Source: CAMLFJ01 sp040902305 (GTDB lineage Bacteria; Methylomirabilota; Methylomirabilia; Rokubacteriales; CSP1-6). Taken from it: 64,000 nucleotides of DNA. The position numbers and the translations under genes were made by a program. The notes below the pieces were generated by a model, which saw only the letters and a list, made by a program, of their open reading frames with translations, had not been told where the DNA came from and did not search any database. The number at the start of each line of letters is the position of its first letter. Position 1 is the stretch's first letter. The DNA lies in contig JBBDXN010000134.1 of the NCBI GenBank assembly GCA_040902305.1, forward strand, positions 17,463 through 81,462. The letters are read 5' to 3'. Positions 43,073 to 51,690 of the stretch are shown one piece after another.

Positions 43073-44197
43073 TTAAGCCGATCCTTGAGTAGTCCGGTAG
43101 CGACGGATCAGGGCTTCGTCGAGGACGAGGCCGAAGCCGGGGTTGTCGGGGACCTCGAACATCCCGTCCTTGACGGGCGGACGGTTCGCCCAGAGCGCTT
43201 GCCAGGCGGGGTCGCGCTCCGGGTCGGCGAAGCATTCGACGTAGGTGCCGTGCGGCACCGCGGCCAGCAGGTGGCCGGCGATCTGCGGCTCCTCGTGGTG
43301 CGCCATCTTCACGCCGGCGGCCTCGCAGAGCGCGGCGGCCCGGCGCCACTCGGTCACGCCGCCGCCCTCGGAGGCGTCGAAGTTCACCATGTCCACCGCG
43401 CCCGCGTCCAGCAGGCGCCGCACCGCGTGGCTCGTGATCTCGGACTGGCCGGCGGTGACCGGGATACGCGTCGCCCGCCGTACTTCCGCCATCATGCGGG
43501 CGTCGTCGTGCCAGTGACACGGCTCCTCGAACCAGCGGATCTCGAGCGGCTCGACCAGGCGCGCGAACCGCACCGCGTCCTCGACCGGCCAGCCCCGATT
43601 GGCGTCCACCGCGAGGACGAAGTCCGGGCCGGCGGCGAGGCGGGCCGCCGCGACCCGCTCGGCGTCGGCTTCCGGGGTGAGGCCGCCCACCTTGAACTTG
43701 CACCCCGCCATGCCGGCCTCGCGGCAGTTCTCCATCTCGCGGCCGATGTCAGCGAGGGTCTTGCCCTCGCGGTAGTAGCCGCCGATCGAGATGATAGGCA
43801 GCCGCCGGGACGGCGGGCCGCCGAGCAGCACGCAGACGCTCTGGCCGCGCGCCTTGCCGACCAGGTCCCAGATCGCGCAGTCCACACAGGCGATCGCTTC
43901 CATCAGGGTCTTGCGGTCGCGGCTGCTGTGGGTCAGCGCGAACAGGCGAGCCCAGATCCGCTCGCCCTCGAAGAGATCCTGGCCGCGGAGGAGTGGGGCC
44001 AGCTCTTCGTGGATCAGACGGACGATCTCGGGGCCGTGCTCGCGGTTGTCGCCGTTGTAGACCTCGCTGACGAGCCCCTCGTCGGTCCGGAGGCGGGTGA
44101 CCACGGTGGAGCGCTTGAGGACCGCGTAGGTGCTCCCGCCGAAGTTCCGCGTGAGCGGGATATCGACCGCGATCGCCTCGACGCTATGGAGACGCAT
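43073..44197 (-). CDS. Mandelate racemase/muconate lactonizing enzyme-family protein
   Basis: 374-aa enolase-superfamily enzyme. A K-x-K pair is seen in GCKFKVGGL, metal ligands in AVDANRGW, RWFEEPCHW and VTAGQSE, and a possible His in AHHEEPQ. It may be a racemase, cycloisomerase or acid-sugar dehydratase. Its upstream end is next to a single arm of the palindromic repeat. It shares the superfamily, but not close sequence, with 37699-38787. Confidence 0.92.
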   Translation of the reverse strand: MRLHSVEAIAVDIPLTRNFGGSTYAVLKRSTVVTRLRTDEGLVSEVYNGDNREHGPEIVRLIHEELAPLLRGQDLFEGERIWARLFALTHSSRDRKTLMEAIACVDCAIWDLVGKARGQSVCVLLGGPPSRRLPIISIGGYYREGKTLADIGREMENCREAGMAGCKFKVGGLTPEADAERVAAARLAAGPDFVLAVDANRGWPVEDAVRFARLVEPLEIRWFEEPCHWHDDARMMAEVRRATRIPVTAGQSEITSHAVRRLLDAGAVDMVNFDASEGGGVTEWRRAAALCEAAGVKMAHHEEPQIAGHLLAAVPHGTYVECFADPERDPAWQALWANRPPVKDGMFEVPDNPGFGLVLDEALIRRYRTTQGSA

Positions 44198-44209
44198 CCC
44201 CGCTCCGGG

Positions 44210-44236
44210 AAATGTCGGAATGTAAGACCTGACCCC
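44210..44236. repeat. Palindromic dispersed element, single arm
   Basis: A 27-bp solo arm, AATGTCGGAATGTAAGACCT followed by GACCCC, between the enolase-superfamily gene and the glutathione peroxidase gene. It is identical to the right arm at 62890-62916. The complementary arm is absent. Confidence 0.88.
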
Positions 44237-44240
44237 GCCC

Positions 44241-44732
44241 TCAGGCGCCGATGGCCTGCTCGACGGCCTGTTTGACCTCGGGCGCGGTGGGCGCGGTCTT
44301 GGGCTCGAAGCGCGCGGCGACCTGGCCGGTCTTGTCTACCAGAAACTTGGCGAAGTTCCACTTGATGTCGCCCGAGCCGTCGGGCTTCGTGGCCTGGCCG
44401 GTCAGCCAGGTGTAGAGCGGGGCGCGGCCGCCGCCGTTGACCTCGATCTTGGAGAACATCGGGAACGTGACGCCGTAGGTGGTCGAGCAGAACGTCTTGA
44501 CGTCGGGGTCGCTGCCCGGCTCCTGCCCCGCGAACTGGTTGCAGGGGAACCCAAGCACCGCGAAGCCCCGCGGGCCGTACTCGGCCTGCAGCGCCTGGAG
44601 CGCCTCGTACTGCGGCGTGAGCCCGCACTTCGACGCCACGTTGACCACCAGCAGGGCCTTGCCGCGATAGTCACCGAGCGACTGCTCCTTGCCGTCGATG
44701 GTCTTCACCGTGAAGTCGTAGATCCCGGCCAT
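44241..44732 (-). CDS. Glutathione peroxidase family protein (Cys type)
   Basis: 163-aa peroxidase. The peroxidatic residue is a cysteine (C36 in NVASKCGLTPQY), not selenocysteine. The Gln and Trp of the tetrad are in LGFPCNQF and KWNFAKFLV. A second Cys (FPCNQF) probably serves as the resolving residue with thioredoxin. It uses Cys although other genes in this window use Sec. Confidence 0.95.
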   Translation of the reverse strand: MAGIYDFTVKTIDGKEQSLGDYRGKALLVVNVASKCGLTPQYEALQALQAEYGPRGFAVLGFPCNQFAGQEPGSDPDVKTFCSTTYGVTFPMFSKIEVNGGGRAPLYTWLTGQATKPDGSGDIKWNFAKFLVDKTGQVAARFEPKTAPTAPEVKQAVEQAIGA

Positions 44733-44748
44733 GTCGTGCTCCTTGTGG

Positions 44749-45327
44749 TCAGACGGCGGGAAGCGCCGCGAGAGCTTTGCGGAAGCGGGAGGCCTGGCCG
44801 ATCAAGTCCTGGTCGAAGGGAGCGGTGGAAGGACCCTTGTCGATCTTCACCACCACGATGAAGGGGCCGTCTTCCTTCAGGATGCGGTCCACCGCGCGCT
44901 CGAGCTCCTCCTGGGTGCGCACCTCGATGCCCTTCTCGACGCCGGCGCCGCGCGCGATGCCGACGAGGCTCGCCTTCCGGGCGGTCGCGGTGGCCTGGCC
45001 GCCGGTGGTCTGGTGCACCTCGTTGTCCCAGACCATCAAGACATAGTTCCTCGGCGCCTCCGCCGCGATGGTGCAGAGCGAGCCCAGGTTCATCAGCAGG
45101 GAGCCGTCGCCGTCCAGGCAGATCACGCGGACGTCGGGGCGGCCGATCGCGATGCCGAGGCCGATCGAGGAGCACTGGCCCATCGCCCCGAAGGTGTAGC
45201 AGTTGAGGGGGCGGTCGGCGATGGCGAGCAGATCGAGCGAGGCCTGGCCGAGGTTGGAGACCAGGACCTCGTTCTTCACGCGGGAGGCGAGGTACTTGGT
45301 GGCGCCGGCGCGGGTGAGCGGGCTCAT
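44749..45327 (-). CDS. Thiamine-diphosphate decarboxylase, C-terminal (beta) subunit
   Basis: 192-aa TPP-binding subunit similar to the beta part of sulfopyruvate or phosphonopyruvate decarboxylase. The TPP motif is CLDGDGSLLMNLGSLCTIA ending in a WDN segment (MVWDNEVHQTTGG). The ATG overlaps the alpha subunit stop (ATGA). Together they would decarboxylate a 2-oxo acid to an aldehyde, which the adjacent alcohol dehydrogenase could reduce or oxidise further. Confidence 0.9.
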   Translation of the reverse strand: MSPLTRAGATKYLASRVKNEVLVSNLGQASLDLLAIADRPLNCYTFGAMGQCSSIGLGIAIGRPDVRVICLDGDGSLLMNLGSLCTIAAEAPRNYVLMVWDNEVHQTTGGQATATARKASLVGIARGAGVEKGIEVRTQEELERAVDRILKEDGPFIVVVKIDKGPSTAPFDQDLIGQASRFRKALAALPAV

Positions 45328-45839
45328 CCTCTCTTGCCTCCGGTGAGCTCGGAGGGTAGCACGATGGCCACCGGCTGCGAGCTCACGTAGCAGAGCTTGA
45401 CCAGCCCGTCGGTCTGGTGCTCCAGCTCCGCGATCGACATCGGCCGGATCCAACGGATGCCGAGCGCGTCCAGGATGTGGGTGACCGCCCGGCCCATCGG
45501 CACCTGCGCCGGGTTGAACTCGCCCAGGTCGCCGCGATGGCTCATCACCAGGACCATCGGGATCATGCTCGCCATGTTCAGCGAGGCGAGCGCGTTGGTG
45601 CAGTTGCCGAGGCCGCTGTTCTGCATCAGCAGCGCGCCGCGGTGCCCGGCGAGCCAGGCGCCGGAGAGCAGCCCCACCGCTTCCTCTTCTCTGGTCGTCG
45701 TGACCACGCGGCACTCGGGGTCGGCCCACAGCTCGTCCAGCACGTGGCTCACGATGTAGTCGGGGACGGTCGCGTACAGCCGGATGCCGTTGCGGCGCAG
45801 CACGTCCGCGACGTGCTTGGCCCAGCTCTGTTCGGCCAT
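45324..45839 (-). CDS. Thiamine-diphosphate decarboxylase, N-terminal (alpha) subunit
   Basis: 171-aa subunit with the pyrimidine-binding glutamate in VTTTREEEAVGLLSGAWLAG and MQNSGLGNCTNAL, matching the alpha part of ComDE-type sulfopyruvate decarboxylases. The active site would form at the alpha-beta interface. It lies 24 bp after the alcohol dehydrogenase gene. The 2-oxo acid substrate is not identified. Confidence 0.9.
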   Translation of the reverse strand: MAEQSWAKHVADVLRRNGIRLYATVPDYIVSHVLDELWADPECRVVTTTREEEAVGLLSGAWLAGHRGALLMQNSGLGNCTNALASLNMASMIPMVLVMSHRGDLGEFNPAQVPMGRAVTHILDALGIRWIRPMSIAELEHQTDGLVKLCYVSSQPVAIVLPSELTGGKRG

Positions 45840-45863
45840 TGCGGGCTCTCTCCTGGTCGGGGT

Positions 45864-46976
45864 CTAGCTCGGAACGATCGCGGCGCGGGTGACGTGGCCC
45901 TTGTCCTGCTGGACGAAGGCCTCCTCGATCGCCTCGAGCGGGAACTTGTGCGAGATGATCTTGTTCCACGGATAGCGGGCGCGGGTACGCGTCATCATGT
46001 CGAGCGCCCCCCGCAGGTGCTCGGCCTCGTAGTGGGAGAGGCCGATGATGCGGCGGTTGCCGAAGATGATCCAGGCCGGATCGAACTCGGCCTTCCAGCC
46101 CACGTTGATGTTGCCGATCTCGAGATAGGTGCCTTCGGGCGCGGTCATGCGCAGCCCCTCGTCGACCACATTGGGATTGCCCACCAGCTCCATGACCACG
46201 TCGCCGCCCCAGTCGTCGGTGAGCTTCTTCACCGCCTTGATGCGATCGTCCGGCGTCTTGTGCTCGCGCATGTCCACCACGTCGGTGGCCCCGAAGGAGC
46301 GCGCCAGGGCCAGGCGCTCCTCGACCCCGTCGATGACGACGACGCGCGCCGCCCCCATCTCCTTCGCCACCGCGCACGCGTAGACCCCGAGGCCGCCCGC
46401 GCCCTGGATGACCACGGTCTGCCCCGCCCGCACCGCCGCGATGTCGAGGCCCGCGTAGACCTGGGAGAAGGCGCAGTTGACGCCCGCGGCCATGTCGTCG
46501 GTGATGTCGTCGGCCAGCTTGAAGACCGCGTGATTCGGCCGCAGGTAGAAGTACTCGCCGAAGCCGCCCTGGAAGTGCGGCCACACCTCGCAGGAGACGA
46601 GGAAGTTGGCCTGGCGCACCGGGCAGGACTTGGTCTTGCCCTTGAGGCACATGCGGCAGCGCCCGCACGGGAAGAAGAAGCGGTAGGCCACCCGGTCGCC
46701 CACCGCGAGCGCCCGGCCCGCCGAGTCGGTCGTGACGCCGGGGCCGAGCTTGGCCACGCGGCCCACGTGCTCGTGCCCGGTGTTGAGCGGCAGCGGCCGG
46801 CCCATCTTCACGTAGTCGAGCTCGCCCCGCCAGTAGTGCAGGTCCGAGCCGCACACGTTGGCCATCGCCACCTTGACCAGGATCGCGCCGGGCTCGGGGT
46901 CCGGCACCGGATACTCGCGGATCTCGAACGGTTTGCCCGCGCCGTGGAACACCGCCATCCTCGCCGTCTCGGCCAT
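45864..46976 (-). CDS. Zinc-dependent alcohol dehydrogenase (MDR family)
   Basis: 370-aa enzyme starting at ATG 46976. The catalytic zinc is in ANVCGSDLHYW and TGHEHVGRV, structural zinc cysteines in CGRCRMCLKGKTKSC, and the cofactor motif is VIQGAGGLGVYACAV. It is the first gene before the split TPP decarboxylase, so the two steps may work on one compound. Related to 39838-40959. Confidence 0.93.
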   Translation of the reverse strand: MAETARMAVFHGAGKPFEIREYPVPDPEPGAILVKVAMANVCGSDLHYWRGELDYVKMGRPLPLNTGHEHVGRVAKLGPGVTTDSAGRALAVGDRVAYRFFFPCGRCRMCLKGKTKSCPVRQANFLVSCEVWPHFQGGFGEYFYLRPNHAVFKLADDITDDMAAGVNCAFSQVYAGLDIAAVRAGQTVVIQGAGGLGVYACAVAKEMGAARVVVIDGVEERLALARSFGATDVVDMREHKTPDDRIKAVKKLTDDWGGDVVMELVGNPNVVDEGLRMTAPEGTYLEIGNINVGWKAEFDPAWIIFGNRRIIGLSHYEAEHLRGALDMMTRTRARYPWNKIISHKFPLEAIEEAFVQQDKGHVTRAAIVPS

Positions 46977-47051
46977 GAGCCCCTCCTCAGATGATGGACG
47001 ACGGGCGGAGTTTAGCATGGTAGGCATCGGCCCGTTGTCGGTGACGCACGC

Positions 47052-47810
47052 TTGCCCGCGCGCACCGGGCACTATGCAAAACTCCTGTGGAGCGCGCGGC
47101 ACCAGCATGGCGGGCCGCCCGCCGCGCTCCTCGCCCGCGCGTTCGCGCGCCACGCCGACCCCGAGGTGCAGATCGCGCGCCTGACCTTCGACTTCCTGCG
47201 CCCCGTGCCGCTGACGCCGCTGACGATCGCAACCCGTGTGGTCCGCGCGGGCGCCAAGGTCCAGCGCCTCGCCGGCACGGTCCTCGCCGAGGGCGGCGCC
47301 GCCGTGATCGAGGCCACGTGCCTCGTGATGCGCGTGACGCCGGACCGCGTCGCCGTCCCACTGGAGACGCTCGCGCGGCCGGCGCTGCCCGCCGAGAGCG
47401 TGGCGTTCGAGCTGCCGTTCATGTCCGGCGACGAGGGATACCACCGCGCCGTCGAGTGGCGGCTCGCGAATGGAACGTGGGGTCGTGGGCCGGTGGCGGC
47501 GTGGCTCCGGCTCCGCGTGCCGCTCGTCGCCGGCGAGACGCCGACGCCCCCGCTCGAGTGCCTCGTCGTCGCCGCCGATTCCGCGAGCGGCGTGGCCGTC
47601 GCGGTCGACCCGGCGCGCGCGACGTTCGTGAACGGAGACCTGACCATCGCCCTGCATCGCGCGCCGGCCGGCGAATGGATGTGCCTCGACGCGGCCACCA
47701 CCGGCGAGGCGCACGGCATCGGCGTGGCGCGCGCACGGCTGTGGGACACGGCCGGCCTGGTGGGACGCTCGCTCCAGACGCTGCTGATCGAGCCCCGCGC
47801 CGGCGGTTAA
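47052..47810 (+). CDS. Acyl-CoA thioesterase-like (double hot-dog) protein
   Basis: About 252 aa with the segment QHGGPPAALLARAFA and LTFDFLRPVPLTP, typical of TesB-like thioesterase-superfamily proteins with two hot-dog domains. The start is TTG 47052, with no good ribosome-binding site. It is divergent from the alcohol dehydrogenase operon. Catalytic residues cannot be assigned with confidence. Confidence 0.82.
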   Translation: MPARTGHYAKLLWSARHQHGGPPAALLARAFARHADPEVQIARLTFDFLRPVPLTPLTIATRVVRAGAKVQRLAGTVLAEGGAAVIEATCLVMRVTPDRVAVPLETLARPALPAESVAFELPFMSGDEGYHRAVEWRLANGTWGRGPVAAWLRLRVPLVAGETPTPPLECLVVAADSASGVAVAVDPARATFVNGDLTIALHRAPAGEWMCLDAATTGEAHGIGVARARLWDTAGLVGRSLQTLLIEPRAGG

Positions 47811-47882
47811 AGGGCCGTGCAGCGGAACCACGCCGACCGGACGCCCTATGGTAGGCTACGGGGCGCCCGGGAGGGCCAAGCC

Positions 47883-48869
47883 ATGAAGATAGCGATCCTC
47901 GACGACTACCAGGACACGATCCGCACGCTCAACGCCTTCAAGAAGGTGGCGGGCCAGGACGTCACGATCTGGAAGGATCACACCAAGGACGTCGATACGC
48001 TGGCCGCGCGATTGAAGGATACCGAGGTGCTCGTGCTGCTGCGCGAGCGCACCCCGATCCGCGGCCCGGTGCTCGATCGCCTCGACCGGCTGCGCATGAT
48101 CACCCAGGTCGGCGTGGTCCCGCACATCGACATCCCCGCGTGCACCAAGCGCGGCGTCATCGTCTCCTCGAGCCAGATGCCGGGCCGGCCCTCCTACGCC
48201 ACCGCGGAGCTGACGTGGGGCCTCGCCATCGCGGCGGTGCGGCGCATTCCCCAGGAGATGATCGCGATGCGCGCGGGTAAGTGGCAGGCCTACCCGATCG
48301 GCACCGGCCTCCGCGGCAAGACCCTGGGCATCCTCGGCTACGGCAAGATCGGCGCGGTGGTGGTGGGCTACGGGCGCGCCTTCGGCATGAACGTGCTCGT
48401 GTGGGGTCGCGAGAGCACGCTGGAGAAGGCCAAGGCCGACGGCTACACGCCCGCCGCGAGCCGCGAGGCCTTCTTCGCGGATTCGGACGTGGTCTCGATC
48501 CACGTGCGGCTGATCGACGCGACCCGCGGCATGGTGACCGCCGAGGACCTCGGGCGCATGAAGCCCTCCGCGGTGTTCGTCAACACGAGCCGCGCCGGGC
48601 TCGTGGCGCCGGGCGCGCTCGAGGCCGCGCTCGCCAAGGGCCGGCCCGGCATGGCCGCGGTGGACGTCTACGAGGACGAGCCGGTGCTGGGCGCCAAGCA
48701 CCCGCTGCTCGCCATGGACAACGCGATCTGCGTGCCGCACCTGGGCTACGTGGAGCTCGACGGGCTCGAGCACATGTACGGCACGATCTTCGACCAGGTG
48801 CTGGCCTACGGCGCCGGCAAGCCGATCAACGTGCTGAACCCGGAGGCTCTGGCGGCCGTCAGGTCATGA
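47883..48869 (+). CDS. D-2-hydroxyacid dehydrogenase (phosphoglycerate dehydrogenase-like)
   Basis: 328-aa NAD-dependent dehydrogenase. The cofactor motif is GILGYGKIGAVVVGYG, followed by VNTSRAGLV with the catalytic region, VYEDEP and the C-terminal histidine in CVPHLGYVE. It overlaps the thiolase-like gene (ATGA), making an operon of dehydrogenase, thiolase-like and DUF35 protein. Substrate unknown. Confidence 0.93.
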   Translation: MKIAILDDYQDTIRTLNAFKKVAGQDVTIWKDHTKDVDTLAARLKDTEVLVLLRERTPIRGPVLDRLDRLRMITQVGVVPHIDIPACTKRGVIVSSSQMPGRPSYATAELTWGLAIAAVRRIPQEMIAMRAGKWQAYPIGTGLRGKTLGILGYGKIGAVVVGYGRAFGMNVLVWGRESTLEKAKADGYTPAASREAFFADSDVVSIHVRLIDATRGMVTAEDLGRMKPSAVFVNTSRAGLVAPGALEAALAKGRPGMAAVDVYEDEPVLGAKHPLLAMDNAICVPHLGYVELDGLEHMYGTIFDQVLAYGAGKPINVLNPEALAAVRS

Positions 48870-50035
48870 GCATCCGCGACCGCGCGTACATCGTCGGCGT
48901 CTTCGAGCATCCGACCCGCAAGGCGGACAACATTTCGCTCGCGCAGCTCCACGCGGAGGTGGCGAACGGCGCGCTGGCGGACGCGGGGCTCACCAAGGAC
49001 GACGTGGACGGCTACTTCTGCGCGGGCGACGCGCCCGGCCTGGGCGGCCTCTCCATGGCCGACTACATGGGCCTGCGCCTGCGCCACATCGACACCACCG
49101 AGACCGGCGGCTCGTCGTACGTGGTCCACGTGGCCCACGCCGCGGAGGCGATCGCGGCGGGGCGCTGCGACGTGGCCCTGATCACGCTGGCCGGGCGGCC
49201 GCGCGCAGAGGGCATGGCCACCGGCACCGCGCCCCGCAACTACGGCGCGGCCGCGCCGGACGTGGCCTTCGAGGCGCCGTTCTCCCCGACGGTGGTGAAC
49301 CAGTACGCGATGGCCGCGATGCGCCACATGCACGAGTTCAAGACCACCAGCGAGCAGCTCGCGTGGATCAAGGTCGCGGCCTCCCAGCACGCCCAGCACA
49401 ATCCCCACGCGATGCTGCGCGAGGTCGTCACGGTGGCCGACGTGGTCGGCTCGCCCATGATCTCGGATCCGCTGCATCGCCTGGACTGCTGCGTGATCAG
49501 CGACGGCGGCGGGGCGGTGATCGTGGCCCGGCCCGAGGTGGCGAAGCGGCTCAAGCGCCCGCCGGTCACGGTGCGCGGAGCGGGCGAAGCGGTGAAGCAC
49601 CAGATGGGCGGGCAGGTGGATCTCACCTACTCCGGCGCGCGCTGGTCGGGCCCGGCCGCGTTCGAGAGCGCGGGCGTGACCCCGGCCGACATCAAGTACG
49701 CCTCGATCTACGACAGCTTCACGATCACGGTGCTGATCACGCTGGAGGACCTGGGCTTCTGCCCCAAGGGGCAGGGCGGGCGCTTCGTCTCCGACGGTAA
49801 CCTGATCGCAGGAGTCGGCAAGCTACCCTTCAATACCGACGGCGGCGGCCTCTGCAACAACCACCCGGCCAACCGCGGCGGCATGACCAAGGTCATCGAA
49901 GCGGTGCGCCAGCTCCGCGGCGAGGCGCATCCGAAGGTGCAGGTGAAGAACTGCGCCCTGGCCCTGGCCCACGGCACCGGCGGCTCCCTCGCCACGCGGC
50001 ACGCCAGCGCGACCGTCATCCTGGAGGCGAAGTAG
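48866..50035 (+). CDS. Thiolase-like protein lacking the nucleophilic cysteine (possible aldolase)
   Basis: 389-aa SCP2-thiolase-type protein. At the position of the thiolase nucleophile it has serine: TETGGSSYVVHVAHA (S83), against TTVGGCSFIIMVGHA in the paralogue at 10521-11696. Such Cys-less proteins paired with DUF35 partners include the Ltp2-type retro-aldolases of steroid side-chain breakdown, so an aldol-type reaction is more likely than thiolysis. The C-terminal NTDGGGLCNNHPANRG segment is typical of the family. Immediately followed by its DUF35 partner. Confidence 0.9.
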   Translation: MSIRDRAYIVGVFEHPTRKADNISLAQLHAEVANGALADAGLTKDDVDGYFCAGDAPGLGGLSMADYMGLRLRHIDTTETGGSSYVVHVAHAAEAIAAGRCDVALITLAGRPRAEGMATGTAPRNYGAAAPDVAFEAPFSPTVVNQYAMAAMRHMHEFKTTSEQLAWIKVAASQHAQHNPHAMLREVVTVADVVGSPMISDPLHRLDCCVISDGGGAVIVARPEVAKRLKRPPVTVRGAGEAVKHQMGGQVDLTYSGARWSGPAAFESAGVTPADIKYASIYDSFTITVLITLEDLGFCPKGQGGRFVSDGNLIAGVGKLPFNTDGGGLCNNHPANRGGMTKVIEAVRQLRGEAHPKVQVKNCALALAHGTGGSLATRHASATVILEAK

Positions 50036-50037
50036 CC

Positions 50038-50430
50038 ATGGCCGAGACCGCGCGGAAGATCCTGGCTCCGACCCCGTCACCCGAGACCGCGCCCTTCTGG
50101 GAGGCGGCGGCCAAGGGGAAGCTACTCGTGAAGACCTGCACCGCCTGCGCGCGCGCGCATCACTATCCGCGGCCGATGTGCCCGTTCTGCGGCAGCGACC
50201 GCACCGAGTGGAAGGACTCCACGGGCCGCGGCGTCATCTACTCCTACAGCGTGATGCGGCGCGCGACCCCGCCCTACGTCATCGCCTACGTGACGCTCGA
50301 CGAGGGCCCCACGATGATGACCAACCTGGTGGACTGCGACTTCGACGCCCTCCGCATCGGCCAGCCGGTCCGCGTGGTGTGGACGCCCACCGACGGCGGC
50401 CCGCCCGTTCCCATGTTCACCCCGCGGTAG
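50038..50430 (+). CDS. DUF35 zinc-ribbon/OB-fold protein
   Basis: 130-aa partner protein. The zinc ribbon is CTACARAHHYPRPMCPFC, and the OB-fold has GRGVIYSYSVMRRATPPYV and YVTLDEGPTMMTNL. It begins 2 bp after the thiolase-like gene. The complex would bind CoA esters through the DUF35 tunnel, as described for ChsH2/DUF35-Ltp2 pairs. Confidence 0.93.
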   Translation: MAETARKILAPTPSPETAPFWEAAAKGKLLVKTCTACARAHHYPRPMCPFCGSDRTEWKDSTGRGVIYSYSVMRRATPPYVIAYVTLDEGPTMMTNLVDCDFDALRIGQPVRVVWTPTDGGPPVPMFTPR

Positions 50431-50433
50431 ACC

Positions 50434-50560
50434 ACCCCTCACCCCGCCCCTCTCCCCTGCGGGGAGTGGGGGGGCGGCAGTTCGTTCTCCCCATTCTGGA
50501 GAGAGGGGGGCCGGGGAGTTGTCCCTCTCCCTTCTGGGGAGAGGGCAGGGTGAGGGGCCC
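50434..50560. repeat. Cluster of GC-rich hairpin repeats
   Basis: Three or more related units: CACCCCTCACCCCGCCCCTC-type, a degenerate middle copy, and CCCTCTCCCTTCTGGGGAGA continuing GGGCAGGGTGAGGG. Each can fold into a hairpin of G-rich and C-rich strands. They follow the DUF35 stop by 4 bp and could act as a transcription terminator or mRNA 3'-end stabiliser. Confidence 0.8.
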
Positions 50561-50604
50561 GCCATCGCTTCCGCGAAATCCTCGATCACGCGTACTGCCG
50601 GTTC
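50561..50604 (-). pseudogene. 3' remnant of an LLM oxidoreductase gene
   Basis: This 44-bp segment matches the 3' end of the LLM gene at 57895-58956. The minus strand reads GAACCGGCAGTAC-GCGTGATCGAGGATTTCGCGGA against GAACCGGCAGTACCGCGTGATCGAGGACTTCGCGGA there, with one base deleted. The match covers the codons for NRQYRVIEDFAD. The rest of that gene is missing here. Both copies abut the same kind of GC-rich repeat. Confidence 0.7.
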
Positions 50605-50706
50605 GAAGTGCCAAGCCTCCCCGGAGCCTCCGTTTGACCCGCCCCTGGCAATCTGGCAGGATCACCGCGCTGACGTGAGAGGCGAACCGATCAAAGGAGA
50701 GACAGA

Positions 50707-51690
50707 ATGAGAGTGTTGCTCGCGGTCATGCTCGTCGTGGCGGTCGGGGTGTCGGCGGTGGCGGCCCAGGCGCCGGCGCCGGTGAATCTCGCCTTCGCCA
50801 CCCTGGACACCGGCAGCGCCTGGTACGTCTACGGCGCCACCATATCCGAGCTGTTGCGCAAGACCCTGCCGCCCGGCTCGAACATCGACGTCAAGCCACG
50901 CGCCGGCGGCGTCGGCAACCCGCGCCTGGTGGCCAGGAACGAGACGCCGCTCGGCCTGGCCTTCACGGTGACCAACCGCTGGGCCTTCGAGGGCAAGGAG
51001 GCCTACACCGAGAAGCTCGAGAACATCCGCGCCCTCGTCGGCGGCTTCGACACCTACTATCTCGTCGCGATGGCGACGAAGAAGCTCGGGATCACCTCGG
51101 TGCGCGAGATCCGCGACAAGAAGCTGCCGATCCGCGTCTACACCCAGCCGGTCGGCTCGCTCGGCGAGTTCGCCGGGCGCCAGCTGCTACGGGCGACCGG
51201 CCTCGGCTACAACGAGATCAAGGGTTTCGGCGGGTCCACACAGCACGTCGGCTACAACGTCATCATCGACGCCTTCAAGGACGGCCGCGCCGACATCCTG
51301 TTCGCGGTGGTGACCCCCAAGCACCCGTCGGTGAGCGAGATCGTGTCATCGGTGGACGTGGAGTTCCTCGGTCTCGACCCCGACATCGCCAAGGCGCTGC
51401 TGCCGCTGGGTTACACCGCCGCCACCATGCCGGCCGACACCTTCAAGAACCAGTCGAAGCCGGTGAGCACGGTCGGGTTCCCGACGGTGCTGATCACCAA
51501 CAAGGACCTGCCGGAGCCGATCGCCTACACGGTGACGAAGACGGTCGTGGAGAACAAGGACGCGCTCGTGCGCGGCCACGGCGGCCTGGCCGCCTTCGAC
51601 CCACGGACGGCGTGGCAGCCCGACAAGGTCGGCATCCCCCTGCATCCGGGCGCCGAGCGGGCGTACCGCGAGAAGGGGTGGATGAAATAG
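50707..51690 (+). CDS. TAXI-family TRAP transporter solute receptor
   Basis: 327-aa periplasmic binding protein. A signal peptide (RVLLAVMLVVAVGVSAVAAQA) precedes VNLAFATLDTGSAWYVYGATISELL, the conserved start of TAXI receptors, and LGEFAGRQLL. AAAGGAGAGACAGA precedes the ATG. It heads an operon with an amidohydrolase, a fused TRAP permease and a UbiD decarboxylase, so the ligand is likely a carboxylic acid that is later decarboxylated. Confidence 0.92.
   Translation: MRVLLAVMLVVAVGVSAVAAQAPAPVNLAFATLDTGSAWYVYGATISELLRKTLPPGSNIDVKPRAGGVGNPRLVARNETPLGLAFTVTNRWAFEGKEAYTEKLENIRALVGGFDTYYLVAMATKKLGITSVREIRDKKLPIRVYTQPVGSLGEFAGRQLLRATGLGYNEIKGFGGSTQHVGYNVIIDAFKDGRADILFAVVTPKHPSVSEIVSSVDVEFLGLDPDIAKALLPLGYTAATMPADTFKNQSKPVSTVGFPTVLITNKDLPEPIAYTVTKTVVENKDALVRGHGGLAAFDPRTAWQPDKVGIPLHPGAERAYREKGWMK

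Noticed and set aside
44595..44640. Possible selenocysteine in the glutathione peroxidase
   Set aside because: The active-site codon is a normal cysteine codon (KCGLTPQ); the protein is a Cys-type peroxidase.
50434..50560. CRISPR array suspected from repeated GC-rich units
   Set aside because: Units are unequal, self-complementary and lack regular spacers; no cas genes are present.
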